64,000 nucleotides of DNA from Aphis gossypii (Eukaryota > Arthropoda > Insecta > Hemiptera > Aphididae). The notes below the pieces were generated by a model that saw only the letters and a program-made list of their open reading frames with translations, was not told where the DNA came from and made no database searches. The DNA lies in NCBI RefSeq assembly GCF_020184175.1, contig NC_065533.1, forward strand, positions 59,930,351-59,994,350, in the 5' to 3' direction. The position numbers and the translations under genes were made by a program. Numbering within the stretch: the first letter of the stretch is position 1; each line of letters opens with the position of its first letter. This document shows positions 37,906 through 51,781 of the stretch, in pieces.

Positions 37906-40900
37906 GCGATGACTATTTTTTTTTTTCTCAACTTACATTTTTTTTTTCTTTTCATTTTTTTTTCTCCATAACAATATTATACACGTTAATAATTTTATAA
38001 TACCATTGAAATGATACGTTATGAGTCGACCTCGTTTAATACGGAACACGTGATTATTTTCGAATTACGCGCGGTTTTGAAGCCCGTCAAAGCGTTGTTC
38101 GGGCACATTTTTTTTAAATAACGAACAGTAGGTACCATGTACACGATCGACGATAAATTCGTTCTTGTCGTATTTGTTCTTATTATTATTATTATTATTA
38201 TTAGTAAGTATATGTTATTATTTAACGTGTATAGTGACTAATAATATATTATAGTTGATTAGATTGTGGTGATATTACGACTACTCGAATCGAACAAAAG
38301 CAAGCCATGCCAGGTAAAACAAACGAAAAATATAAAATTAAATAATTATTTAACTGTTAGGTATCTGTTAATTTTATCGTGATAGTAATTCTAATCTAAA
38401 AGCTTTTAGAATAGTTCTGATCGGTTCAGATAGGTAATAATAAAAATTACGACTTAGGTTCGACTTAAATTTAAAAATATTTTGGTTCGTCCTCAGAAAT
38501 CAGAGTTCACGTACCTATATGGCTAATGAATTATCATTTATTATTTTACGTATTATAACGCTAACGCGTACATTTAATACATAACAGAGGCACGAAATAC
38601 GATATAATATCATAAATATAGAATTATAGGATATGAAATACAAGGTTAACAAAAAATTAAAATTCACTATAACGTATTTTTTTGAATAAAAATGAATTTA
38701 TATACTTATAAATTAAATATTGATATAAAGTCATTGGTTTGTTTACACTAGTTATTTATCGTACTGCATATTTGTGTAAGGAATGTTTCTCTTTTTATAT
38801 TTTAAGAAGTAAGTTGGGAAATTTTTATGAACATTTAAGATTTTAAATTACTGTGCGTTGAGAGCATTTTACGCAATTTTATTTTTGGCCAGTTTGTGAT
38901 TTTTCCCCGAAGTCACATCATACAATAAATAATATTTTATCTTTCGAAAATGACCTTGAATTTTTTAATATTATTTATAATTTTTGTTTTTGTAATTTTG
39001 AGATGCTTTAAAAACCAATAGGTATTGGACAAATCGATGTTTTACGTGTACCTATAATGGCTATAATCTTCTTTTGTATGCTTCGAGTCATTGCAGAGCC
39101 TTGGCATAATAATAGTAACAATAAATTGTCCAATCTTTAATTTCAGATAACTGGACCAAAAAAAAAAACATTCTTTTATCTCAAGTCATTGCTTTTCAAA
39201 AACTGCACTGTAGTAGAAGAACTCGTTTAGCGTTATTTTTCTGTTTATAAATAAACCAGGACGTATATATATTTTTTAAATTCAATTTAATTTATTAGAT
39301 TCTTTGTTAAAGTGTTAAGTAAGCACATTTCCTGTTAAATTTTTCCTTTAGACGATGTAGTGTGTTTTATTAATTTTTAATGAAATATTGTGTTTGCATT
39401 AATTCTTTACAGACAAATGTCACGGCAATGCTCTATATTTATATTGAAAGTAAAAAAATCAAATTGTGCAACAAATATAATTCAAACTTTTATTATCTGT
39501 CACACTGTAACTTATGTTTTTCTGGCAACTGTTATATTAAATTTCTAAAATATATTACCTTATCGAATTATAATATTTGCATCTACAACCTTATCTCCGG
39601 ATTATTATTCACCGCATTTTCAGTGAAATCATTCTTCAGCGAATTAACAAGTATCAAATGACAAATACCAATACATTTTAGCCAATTATAATAAACATTG
39701 AACTGAAAAACAATTCTTGATTTGAAAAAAAATATACAATAATTTGTAGGTAATTCAAAAAAAGAAAAAAAACTTTTGATAAGGATTTACTTCCATTTTT
39801 TTATATCTTAATGTGGTATTTATATAAACAGAGAGTCAAATAACAGAGGTGCCTCGAATACTTATAGTTATTCTCGATAGTATACGTAACTTATAAATTA
39901 TAATAGCATTTAGTATAAACATATAATTTCACATTTATAATAACAATGAGTATTCCTTGATCTACAAACATTCTTATATGGTTGGAAGCCATTATGATTT
40001 TACTAATCTGATGTAACAGAAGAGATCTTTTAAATACGATCTCTACTATAATAATGTATAATACAATACACACGTGTGCTAAAATATATAAATATATTCA
40101 TATTTTTTCATATTTTTTTGTTTTGTTTGAAATTTATTTCGTTTCGTCATGGAGTATACTTCACTATTTTAGAAAACTTAACTATATCGATTTAGTATTA
40201 TTTCTTTTTTAAAGTAAAATTTCATTCAAAGTCACCAAACACCGATAGTATTTTCCTATAACGAATTAAAAACATAATGTTCACTTATACGTTTTTCTGA
40301 AGCCCCTTATTAACTGTCTGCATCTTGTAAACAAACATTCACCGTGCACAAAACTTTTAGTTACCTACATCATGTTTTTAAAAGTTCTCTAAAAATAAAA
40401 AAAATTATGTTCGTAGTTTAAATCTGTTTTTGCATGATATATTAGTTTCTGTATATTTAGGTCACATCATTTTTATTTGTTTATATACATTAGAAACATT
40501 TATAGAATGTATAAACTATTTTGTACATATTAAAACTATTTTCCGAGATATATCAGAAAACACAATTTTGGTGTGGTAATTAATAAAAAACAAACAGTAA
40601 GGAAAAACTGTGTGACCTAATTTGTGTGCACTAATATTATTTTCGCTGGTCTAACTGTTGTCGGGTTGTCGGTCCAACGCCGGGAGATCTTCCTGGAATG
40701 CGCGTACATGATAGTACATCTTAAATTTATTATGTGTACAAAAATTTTCATTTTGACATTATGTAATTGACGTTTTTTGAATTTAAAATTGATTAAAAAC
40801 AAATAATTTTCTGTTTTTACGTATATAAAATATCATAATTTTCCTTTGTCTATATTCGAGGTTGGTTATTCGGTTATCGATTTGATTTCGCAGGCTACTT

Positions 40901-42499
40901 CGCATAGTATTGGCTGTTGTGACGCACAGTCGTATTGTTGAAATAGTTACCTTGAAATTTGTTGATATTCATTCATAGTAGCAATGCAGATGACATCTAG
41001 AAAAAAAAACGTTAAGAGGGAATGAAATATGGACTATAAAGTAGTGGCCAAGCCATATCTGGGGTGGTTTTCGGCCGGATTTTCTGGCGTTCTTCCAATA
41101 ACACGCCTTTGAAAAATATGACGTAAATGTGCAAAATTTTGTGGTACTCAATGGTCGTTTGGCAAAAAAAAAAAATATAAACGAATTTAAAATACAAGCG
41201 TAGATCGATTAGCCTGCGCTTTGATGAAATATATGAGATGAAAGTACTAGAGATCAAAATAATTAAATATTAAAACATAAAGTTATTTTTAAATCGTATA
41301 TTTTACTCTATTTCGAAACCCGGAAAGCAGAAAATATTATGCAACGACGTTTTGTTATTTTTACAAAACTTCAAACTTACGGTTACTAATTAAATCTACC
41401 ATTAACATTCATGTGGTGATAATAAACAATAATTATTGAAATATTAAATGCTAAATGTCTTAAAATACCAAATTCTTGAAAATATTGAAAATAAGTTTTG
41501 AAAAAAAAATATGTTTTAATGTGATTAATGTAGGAATATATTTGGGTTTCCAAAATCTTTATAAGTAAAATATTTTATCCCAATGATTTTATAATATTAA
41601 TTATTTCAAAATATATATGTTTCTGATCTTATGTTTTAAAAATATTCTCATCATATCATTTAAAAGTTTTAAACAAATTATTTTATAAACAAAAACTTTA
41701 ACTTTAACTGTTATGTGAGTGGGTAAGCACTGTGTCTTGATAATTGAAAATGACTTCGTCAATCAAATATGATAAAATTTTAGTATACTGCAAAATAAGT
41801 ATCATAGTGAATTATTATATTGACGAGAAAGTATTGATGACGACAGAGAAATACTTGTCTCACGGAAATGAGAAACACGTCGATAGATAATATTCATTCG
41901 TGATTCATTCGTAAACAGGGATTTTAAATTTTTGCTGAAATACATGTATTTAAACACTTGATTATTTGACAAGATACATATTAAATTATTTAATAAAATA
42001 TAAATAGGTACTATAAATATTTCAACACATAATTCATACGTTCATAAATAAAGGCTGAAGTATTTAGTCAAACTTCACGAAAGCTAATAAAACTTACATT
42101 TCACAAAACCTAAAATGTATGATCTATACAGTATAGTTAATAATCTATCATGATATATTTTATTCTATGATAATGGTATGAATTCATTTTTTTTATTAGA
42201 ATTAATCGATTAAGGAAATGATTGATCGATTGAAGAATGGGTAGCTTTGATAAAATATAATTTCTGAATAAGACGGGTTGTCATAGTTAAAAAAAAATTG
42301 ACCAAAATATAAATCAAAACAGAATCAATAGTCAGAATTAATTAATAATACTCATCAAACATGGATTTTTAAGGGGAGGCTTGCGTATTTTTATAGTTGC
42401 TAAATATCCGTACATTTTCTCACTACGATTACTGATTTCATGTTGATTGTTATTAATGTACGTATAATATTATATTATATTATATCACTTTATACTGAG
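37906..42499. other. AT-rich stretch, presumed long first intron
   Basis: No exon is recognisable. A small GC-rich patch at 40640-40710 reads on the minus strand as KISRRWTDNPTTV, faintly like the RRWTDD block near the C-terminus of aphid LINEs. Another at 41030-41110 lies within an unrecognised minus-strand open frame (41012-41257). Open frames at 39380-39661 (plus) and 39891-40073 (minus) are A/T-biased noise. Confidence 0.4.
38182..38202. repeat. ATT trinucleotide microsatellite
   Basis: Seven ATT units in what would be the first intron of the gene starting in the CpG island. Confidence 0.9.
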
Positions 42500-42770
42500 C
42501 CAGTTTTACGGCGGAATAGTGCTTGTCAACGTTTTTGGGTCCTGGGCACGGTATATCGCAAAACTCGTCAGGTAGTTGACATTTTCCCTTTTAATCGCAG
42601 TGTATTAGATATTCGGTCAGAATAGCATTATGCTTAACGGTTAGCGTTACACACAGCAATGTGGACACGTAGAGGATGATTTATTCTGTATGAGGCGTGT
42701 TTCCGACGGTCCGCGTGTGATCCGTCAACGACCACAACATCCGATCCTTGATCTAGGAAAAACAAAAACT
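42500..42770. other. GC-elevated pocket with open frames
   Basis: Clearly richer in G/C and CpG than its flanks, especially at 42640-42760. On the minus strand, a TTTTTCCTAG acceptor-like site (ending about 42755) opens a frame beginning DQGSDVVVVDGSHADRRKHA that runs about 39 codons to a stop. The plus strand is also open in places (42440-42625). I cannot tell an exon from regulatory DNA, and I recognise no protein. Confidence 0.25.
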
Positions 42771-45700
42771 ATGTTAAACTTGAGCTAGAATAATATAAAA
42801 ACGATGACAATATGATTTATAAAAATATTTTGTCTGGATATAGACATCTAAAATAAATGATATTAAGTTGGTAGGTAGGTATGTGGTGGCTGCCTACCAT
42901 AAAAATGAGTTAGATATTTTAATAAAATAACATTATCTGATCTTATTTACAACAATGTATTTACACATCACAGTTCACAGTAAAAAAATTTTATTACTAT
43001 CCAACTGTAAGATAACAATATTTACAGTTGCTATAATTCAGCAGTAGTTATTATGCAGTTGTTGTTTATTACAATTTTATTAATATGTTTGAAACATTCT
43101 TCGAAGTAATATAAGTTTAAAAAAACATAAATATACAGGTATTATAATATGACTTATGTTATTGTGTGAGTTTAATTTAAAAAGAACCAAACTACTTTGA
43201 ATACTTTTTTCTGCAGATCAAAAACCAAACGTAATCGCAAAGAAACTGAGGTTGAGGGAGGATATTATACAAGTTAGTTGTTACTGATGGATTAAGTTGT
43301 TTTTAATAACATCGTAACTTATTAATACATATTTTTAATAAATATATAGGTATATATTTGACGAAATCATATACATTACATTATATTGTATTTTCAGTTT
43401 TGGTACTTATTTTTTATTGCTTATATCTGAATTTAAATTTGAACACTTACTAATTACTAACTATGTGTATAAATGTTACGAAGTTAAATCTTTGTTGGTT
43501 AAAATATTACCATATGAAATATATCACATAATATTATGAATACATACCATTATAATTAACATAACCCAAGAATATCATATAATTTTTTAAACAACTTACT
43601 TTGAAAAATACGTTGAGCTTTCTATTTGAACAACACAAATGATTATTTTTAAATGATTTTAATAGAACGTTAAAAAAACATTTCCAATTAATTTTTGTTA
43701 TTATTCAATATTCATACACTTATAATTTTAATCAAACAAAATATGTGTTCATAAAATAATAAAACCATTGTTTTATTTTTAATCGTTATAGTATACAAAA
43801 GTTCTTTTCTTTGAGCTGTATCTACACTTACTTGCACATTCTGTTAATTTATTAAAAACTTCCTTTTTTCTATACAAATGATTAGAATGGTTTTGTTTAA
43901 ATTCGTTCAAGACAAAACGTTGAAATATTTATTAAAGATAAATATTTTCCATTATACACCTACGTATATTTAATATAAAATATTAATTACTCGAACGTGC
44001 GTTTGACATTTAATTATTATCAATTTATCATTTATCATAAATATAATAATAATATTTGCATTTAATTCGGAAGTATGGGAAATTAGCTATTTTATAATTT
44101 GAGCTTTTGAAACGTTTAACTTTAACAGCTGGTTCAAAAAAAAAAATGCTGTTTTATATTTGACCTTTGGTGGTAATTTGTAAATGAACTGTTTTATTTT
44201 TTTACACGATTTGTTTTATATTTAAAACGTATTTTTATAAGCAATTTTCTTTCGTAGAAGAGTTTAATATATAATTGTATGTTTTTTTGATTTTGAAAAG
44301 TTTATTATTTGATCATTTATTTTTTATATCAGGTTTACACTAAAAACTTTCTCTTCAAATACATTAAAACTTGATTAAATTATGTCGTTATATGAGAGCC
44401 ATAATAACTATACTTTAAATCTCAACTTTTTTAATTTTTTAGATGTCTATTTTTCGAGGTTTATAATGATACAACTTTATTTATTGAATCAGTCTCGACC
44501 ATTTCAATATATACAAAATAATAATAATAAAAAGATAAATCCGAAATCTCTTAACTAAATAAATTAAAAGAAAAATTTGTTTTAAATAAGCTAGTTTTTT
44601 TATGTACTAACATGAGTGTATAATGTATGAGAAACAATTTGAATTAACAGAATAAAAATATCGTATTTAAATAAATATATATGTATAAAAAATGTGTCAG
44701 TTTTTATACTATTGATATTAATGTAATAAATAAACAATATGACGATAATATCGTGTTTATTTATAATGAAATCCATCAATATATGTACCTATTGTAGAAA
44801 TTAAACACTGAAAAATAAAAATTATTAATTATTATTAATGTATTATTTTTTTATTTGTGCCTATTAAAAATAAATGTATGTAAAACAAAACGTTTAAATT
44901 TATATCATTTTTATCACAAAACATAATCTATATTTACACTATTCAAATCTGGTTAAAACAGATAATTAGTAATACATGTGATATGCATCGATTTAATTGT
45001 GAATGCCAATATACAACTATAAATAATTATAATGATTAACAAAAACCAAAAACATTTTTCACACCTACGTCCTACACACACTATCTATTATTCGCTATAC
45101 ATAGGTATTTATTATTATGTTTAGTTTAAATTAATATTGATAGTCATCTACATTTTTTTTTTTTACTGTTTTATGAAAACAAATTTACTTACACTATGTG
45201 TAAACATTGATTAAAAAGTCTTCACAATAAAAAGTTCACAACAGGCTAAATATAGGCATATACCGATTACCGTAAATAATCTTGCCTTAATATTTTCAAT
45301 GGCATTTTATATTATTGCATACTACATCGATATAGGAAGATCACAATATTATTATAAATTATAGCTAAATTTCGAGAGTCGAATAAATCCAAGAAAAAAT
45401 GTACATAAAGTGTAATACAAGCGTGAGCGCTTGAAAAAATGCATAAAGAATTGGGTCCCTCGTGCGTGCTTCAAGCGCAAGACAGTTTTGTGTTATTATA
45501 AATTTGAATAATAAATCATCGCGTACGAAATTTGGAAATATGATCCTTATAGAAGCTCGATTTACTATATTTTACGTGCTTATAATATACCTACACATAG
45601 TGTTTCTTTCATTTTTCAAACATACGTAAGAGTTTACGTACATATACGTACCTACACAAACACATATGACATACTATCTATAGATACAAAATGTGTAAAA

Positions 45701-48700
45701 AAAATATCAATACTCGACAAATTTCCAGATATTTTACAGTAGGCATACTTAATCATATTAGACGCTCATTTGGATAAGGTCAACACGCATAACATTTTTG
45801 TAAATTATAATTACACCGAGCAACACTAAATAACTGTACTATGAATTGCTTGGTTTTAATAAAACAACATAATATATTATGCAGTGTGATTATTTTAACG
45901 GTAAATAATACGAGTCGCCTTTTACCAAAAAATACAACATTTTACGAATAGGTAGTACTTTTTGAATGGTGACATAGTCCCTAAAATGGTTAGAAAATAT
46001 ATATTTTTTTTTATTATACGTTTAAATTAGAACTTGAAGTGTCTGTGAAAAAAATTTAAACCTACATACTTATTTTGGTATTTATAGAAAGCTGTAAGAC
46101 CATTTATTACGAAAATCATGCGTTAAATATAATAAATAGTATAAACAATGTATTAAAAAAAAAAGTTAAGAATTTTCAAGATAACGCGCGCGTGATTACT
46201 GTTGAAATAAACAACCTGTATTTATCGTATTATATTTTAATACTGTTGAACGGTATACAGTCAATTTTATCGCATTTACACATTAGTTACATAATTAATA
46301 TGTTGCTGTAAATTTAAAAAATGTATAAACTTATCCAAACTGGTCTATTTTTTAAAATTATAATTTTTAATATATCATTAAGAGCCAAAAGAAAAACCAG
46401 AAAAGTCACTCTGATGTGTGGTAGAATATGTGAGTATAGTATCTCATCGTTAAGTAGGTTACTGTGTAGACATTGTGTTAAACTTGTATTCATTGCTTAT
46501 GTAAAAATATTATGAACGTAGACCATTTGTCAAGTTATAGTTTAAAATATATTTTATAATTAATATTAGTAATATTATTATTTATTTTTTTTTTTTTTTA
46601 TTATTATTATTGAGTAAAGACCATTGGGTGTACATATTATAATATGTTTAGTTATAATATATTTTAATTTTATTGTTAAATTTATTATTTTAGGCTGAAA
46701 GTGGGGATAAATTTAATGATATTTATGATTAACCAAGGGTTAGTTATTAAGTATATATAGTATACTGACTATACTAGCAGTTTAAATATAAGTAAATCCA
46801 GAAGGTTAAGCTATTTTTTTTTTTTTTTTACAAAATCAAATTACATCTTTTATATTATTTAGTAATTATTATTATGATTATTTTATGAAATAGGTATTAT
46901 TAGTTTTATTAACTTACAAGTAAATATTGACGTACCGTAAAATGGCTTAAATTTGTTCATGATTTAAACAGCTTAAAATTAATTTAAATTTATGTTTTAT
47001 AGACTATAAATAGTTTTATTTAATTTCTAATTAAAATACTTATGAGGAATATGGTATTTAATTTTAAAACCATATATTGTACATATTAAAATTTCAAATA
47101 TTATTAATTTTTAAATTTATAATTTTACGTGAGTTTTACGAAGTTTTAACTTTTGTAAAAAGTTAAACATAAACCCTTATATATGTAAAAAAAAAAAATA
47201 GTGTTATTTTCTATATTTTCCTAATATTTTAGTATGAATTACTATAATAATGAGACTTGCGTTACATTTTTTAGGTTTCTGACTTCAAAAAAAATGTAAT
47301 TATACAAACATAATACCATATTACGAGTATGTACATCACAGAATTAAAGCATACAAAACGAAATAGATAATATTTTGAACAAAGAGTACGTTCGACCACT
47401 CACATAGGTATTTGAAATAATGTACACATAGTATTATAAAAACGTATTGTACCAACGGATTTATATTCTACTATCATACGTGTCATTGCAAGCTTAATAG
47501 AGTATTTGAAATATTTATATAAAATTACCATTGACAATGCAAGAAGTTTTGAAAAAGTTCAAAATTTGTTTTCAATATATTAGTACAAGTATAATATTAT
47601 AATAGTGGAACTTTTGCATTTTATTTATTCCATCCCAAATACATGATAAAATATGTGCACATATATTCGATATATTCACTGGGCATTATACGTATATATG
47701 GGAAAATATCATATTATTATCATATGAGTGCTCATCTTTTTTTTTTATCTAATAACCGAAAAATTATTCATATCTAAGTAAATGCATCTGTCGTAAACCG
47801 TAAATCATCATAAACCTAGATGTAACGGACAAAATCACCAGAAAAAAAAAGTGCAACATATATGTAATAATATATTACACATGATTACAAATAATCATGT
47901 ACACCGCCATTTTTTAAATTTAATAATTTATTTATTAAAATAATATATTTTTTTTTTTTTATGTTCACTAAAACACTATTTATTTTTTCTAAGTACTTGG
48001 ATATTTTTATGCCATTATTAATGATTGTTATGTGTCGATATAAACTTCATTTTTTACGAGTATCATCCTTTTACTGTAAATCGTTAAACTGATTATATTT
48101 TTCTAAATATTGATGCATATAAATTGAAATTTGAATGAGGAATTTCTAAAATATTATAGGTTCTGTACTAAAGATAATTAGGTTAAGATGATTGAATCAA
48201 ATATGTTGAAGCTTTTGTGATTTAAATATTATTATAATTAATTGTTATGTTATTAAATATTGTTAGGTATATTAACATTTTATGTGTGTAAAAATTGTCC
48301 AAGATAATAAGCATTAGGTAATAGACTGCATAAAATTCTAATTTAAATTTTAAGTATCATCATTATTGTCTATATAATTAACAACTCAAAAACTACTAGT
48401 TCAAAATTATATTTAAATACATTTGCAAAAATCCACGTAATTAACTATTTACGGAAAGAGTAATAATTTTTATTTAAAGAAAAACTGATGTTTCACGATA
48501 AATTCTTAAAATGGCATAACAATTTATTCTAATAGACTAAGTATTTGAAAATATGATATTTTAGTAAATCTCAAAATGTTTCACTTATTGAGTAAATCCA
48601 TTATTTTTTCAGAATAAAATAGTAGGGCGTGTTTGGCAAATTCAACATGTATACAAGGCAATCTAAAATTGACTCAGTTCCTCGTAAACTAAAATTGTAT

Positions 48701-51606
48701 CAATAAAAAAAAATCCAAAACATAGAGAAACTTTGTAGTTCCTAATAATAAATTATTGACAAGAATTTTGAATATTTGAAATTCATATTAATTTTATGTT
48801 TTATGAAAATTATTTAAAATCCATCCGATACTTAGAAATATTATTTGGCATATGAATGCAAACTTGACAATTTTTTTATTTACCATATTTACGTATTCAT
48901 TAAAATAGTTATCAAAAGTAACGCAAAATAGCAATTATTTTTAAGTGTTATTTATTTTCTATAAACAATCATATCTGTTATTTAAATAATTTTTAAGTTG
49001 ATGGATATTATATTTTATCAAATTTACATAGAGTACTGGGTATCTCTTTTTTATCGAACAACACTTGCTATTTAAAAATCTATACTACTTCTTTTGAAAA
49101 TATTTTATTAATATGATATTAAACATTTTATTTTGTTGAAATAAAATAACATTAAAAAAAAAAATTCTATTGTTATAATTCTTTAAGGTTTTACTATTTC
49201 GAATGACAATATATGGGTATTTCATGTTCTGAAGCAGTATACTTTTGGGAGTATTTTGATACATCAAAATTGAAATTTGAATGATTTAAAATGATTTAAA
49301 GTTTAAATGGGAGAAGTGGTAAGGTTCATCATTTAAAAAGTAAAAAACTGCAAAAAAAAATTTAATGATGAAAAATTTTTAAAAACACATTTGAAAATTT
49401 TTTTTTCTAAAAATTATGTAAGAATAGTATTTTCAAAAATTGTAATAGATTTTGAAATAAAGATTATTGTTTGTTAAAATAATAACTGCTGTATATGAAA
49501 AAAAAACAATATCGTGTTGTATTTAACACTTTATAGTACATACAGTAATTTAACTCATGTGTCTATTGTCGAGATAATAGGATTTTTTTTTGAAACCTTT
49601 TGACTCATCCACAACCATAATACCAATTTTTAAATGTTTTTAATTAATTATAATGTCGATAAATAATTAAATACACTGGTATAATATTATAATAGACACA
49701 AACAAAAACGTTTCAACCTTTTTAAATTGAAATTGAAATTTTACGTATTTGATAGGTATATTATTATATCAAATTGTTGTTGTTTCGGTCTATATACAGA
49801 TTAGGTTATATGTAATAATAGTGTTGAAATGTTTCAAATAAACAACGCCTTTATTTAAAATCCACCTCTACGGGCTCAACAAAATTGTTCAAACTTAAAG
49901 ATGGATCCTTTAGGCTTATTGAAACATATTACATATTTAGGAGTAACTTGAAAAACAAATATAAATGATTCTACTCCGGATCTGCGAGGTATGCAATATA
50001 AGTGTAGTTTATCGCCGTTATAATATCATGATTTAATGTTATTGGAAATATTTATTTAATTACTTCGAATGAATTTAGTTAGTAAACAATTATTTAACCT
50101 TTGTGGTATTATGTTCGATCAAGTTTTAATATTTGAAATAAAATATTATTTAACAACACAGTGATTAAACTTGTACGCAACTTAATTAAATACATAATTC
50201 AATAAGTATTTATAAAATGAAGTATTCCCCATCTGGGTCCATTGGTTTAACTAAATGATTTTTTTTTTTTAAATTTATTTATTTATTTACTTTTTTTTTT
50301 TTGTTAATTTATCTATACATTTTTAAAATTAAAAACATAATTGAATAAATTTGGACAATTTTAAATAGTACACCGTTAACTTATAAAACCGATGAATGAT
50401 GATATCGAATATTGGTGGGTAGGTAGGTTCAAAACTTATGAAAGAAAATCAAGCATAATATTTACATTTAAAGCCAACAGTTATAGTTGTTTACCAAATA
50501 AAAAAAATACAAAAGGCAAGATGATATTCCACATATTATTATTAACTGACAATTTGAACATGCATACTAAAATTAGAGAAAAAAATAATAATTGATGATA
50601 TTACTGTATTTGAAATGTATTTTTGATTTTGATTTTGTTTATATTCCTATAAATACTAATATTAATTATAACTAACAAGTTTATTAGACACTTGAATTAT
50701 TCTATAATAACTTAATTTAATCGAAATAGATATTTAACTATAGCTTAGTAATAATCGAATTATAGTACTCTATTTTTAAGTATTAATACATAAATTTAAG
50801 TTTTTATTTTACTCATTAGTCATTAAGAACCAAAAATATAACTATATTAATATATTATATAACAACAATTGTTTCTTGAGTACTAGTTGGAAGCTAGAAT
50901 GCAGAAATGTTATAAAAAATATTAATATGTTGTATAAACTGTAAACATCAAACACTTCTTATAAAAAAAGAGTAACGTTGATTTAAAAATCATTACCATA
51001 CCTAATTTACAATAATATGCGGTTATTTGGTTTAAAAATATATTAATATGGTTTGGTCTAAATTGGTTTTTAAACCTTTATGTTTGGCATAATATGTCAA
51101 ATTGGAAATTCTTCTTTTTCTTTTCAATCATTAAATTCTACAATTAATTTTATTAAAATAAATATATTAATTAGTTTTTTTTTTTTTAATTTTACCTATT
51201 ATTTATTAATAAAAAAAGCTATTACAATTTACAACTTTATGATCCGCCAATTATTATTGCTGTGATAGTGTTATTATATTGATAAGTAAAGTGTTGATAA
51301 GATGATAATCTGTCTTTGAACGCTTGTCAAATAAAGTAATTTACAATATATATTTTTATTTTTATTATTTGTTTGATAGAAGAGACTGTGTACTTTGAGA
51401 TTAGGGATATAGTTCACATCTTTGAGGAATTTATCATTAGTGGTCCTTAGTGTAAATTATCTGATTGGTTAGGAACAATTTCCTCAACTGTATAAACAAA
51501 GCTTTAATGAAATGCTCTCTTGCGTAATTAATTTATTCGATGTTCTATAGCTCACAATGAAATTTAAACGTGCTTTCGTCGATTTAATTTTAAACGTTAA
51601 AGAATA
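42771..51606. other. AT-rich non-coding stretch
   Basis: Long AT-rich region with poly-T runs (45153-45164, 46586-46599, 46815-46829, 47950-47960, 50262-50272). A 7-bp hairpin TGGTAGG/CCTACCA lies at 42871-42901 and an inverted repeat AGCGCTTGAA / TTCAAGCGC at about 45426-45479. Two consecutive plus open frames (46075-46311, 46321-46515) and one at 50392-50595 show no recognisable domain. Confidence 0.45.
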
Positions 51607-51781
51607 CACCAATGAAGGGGCAGATTTAGGTATATGGTAGCCTGTGCTGTATGCATTGTGAGGGTTCCTTATACATAAACAAGAATACATATTATTTTAC
51701 TTATTAAAATATCACAGAATTGTAGGGGCCCCTGGGTTGCAGCCCACTCAGTCCTCCCCTAAAACCGGCCCTGCACCAATG
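51607..51781 (-). mobile_element. 159-bp hAT-like MITE with perfect 8-bp target duplication
   Basis: The element spans 51615-51773 and is bordered on both sides by CACCAATG (51607-51614 and 51774-51781), the 8-bp duplication made by hAT transposases. Read inward from the right the end is CAGGGCCGGTTTTAGGGGAG, a classic hAT terminal inverted repeat. Read inward from the left it is AAGGGGCAGATTTAGG, a decayed version of the same end. There is no room for a transposase, so it is non-autonomous. The right part (GGGGCCCCTGGG and following) is much GC-richer than its surroundings. The flanking match makes the boundaries secure. Confidence 0.85.

Noticed and set aside
40617..40802. LINE C-terminal fragment on the minus strand (RRWTDN)
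   Set aside because: A single six-residue resemblance without neighbouring blocks; too weak to annotate as an element.
46075..46515. Two consecutive plus open frames, possibly a broken gene
   Set aside because: Ile/Leu/Asn-rich, no domain, and the frames do not join into a recognisable protein.
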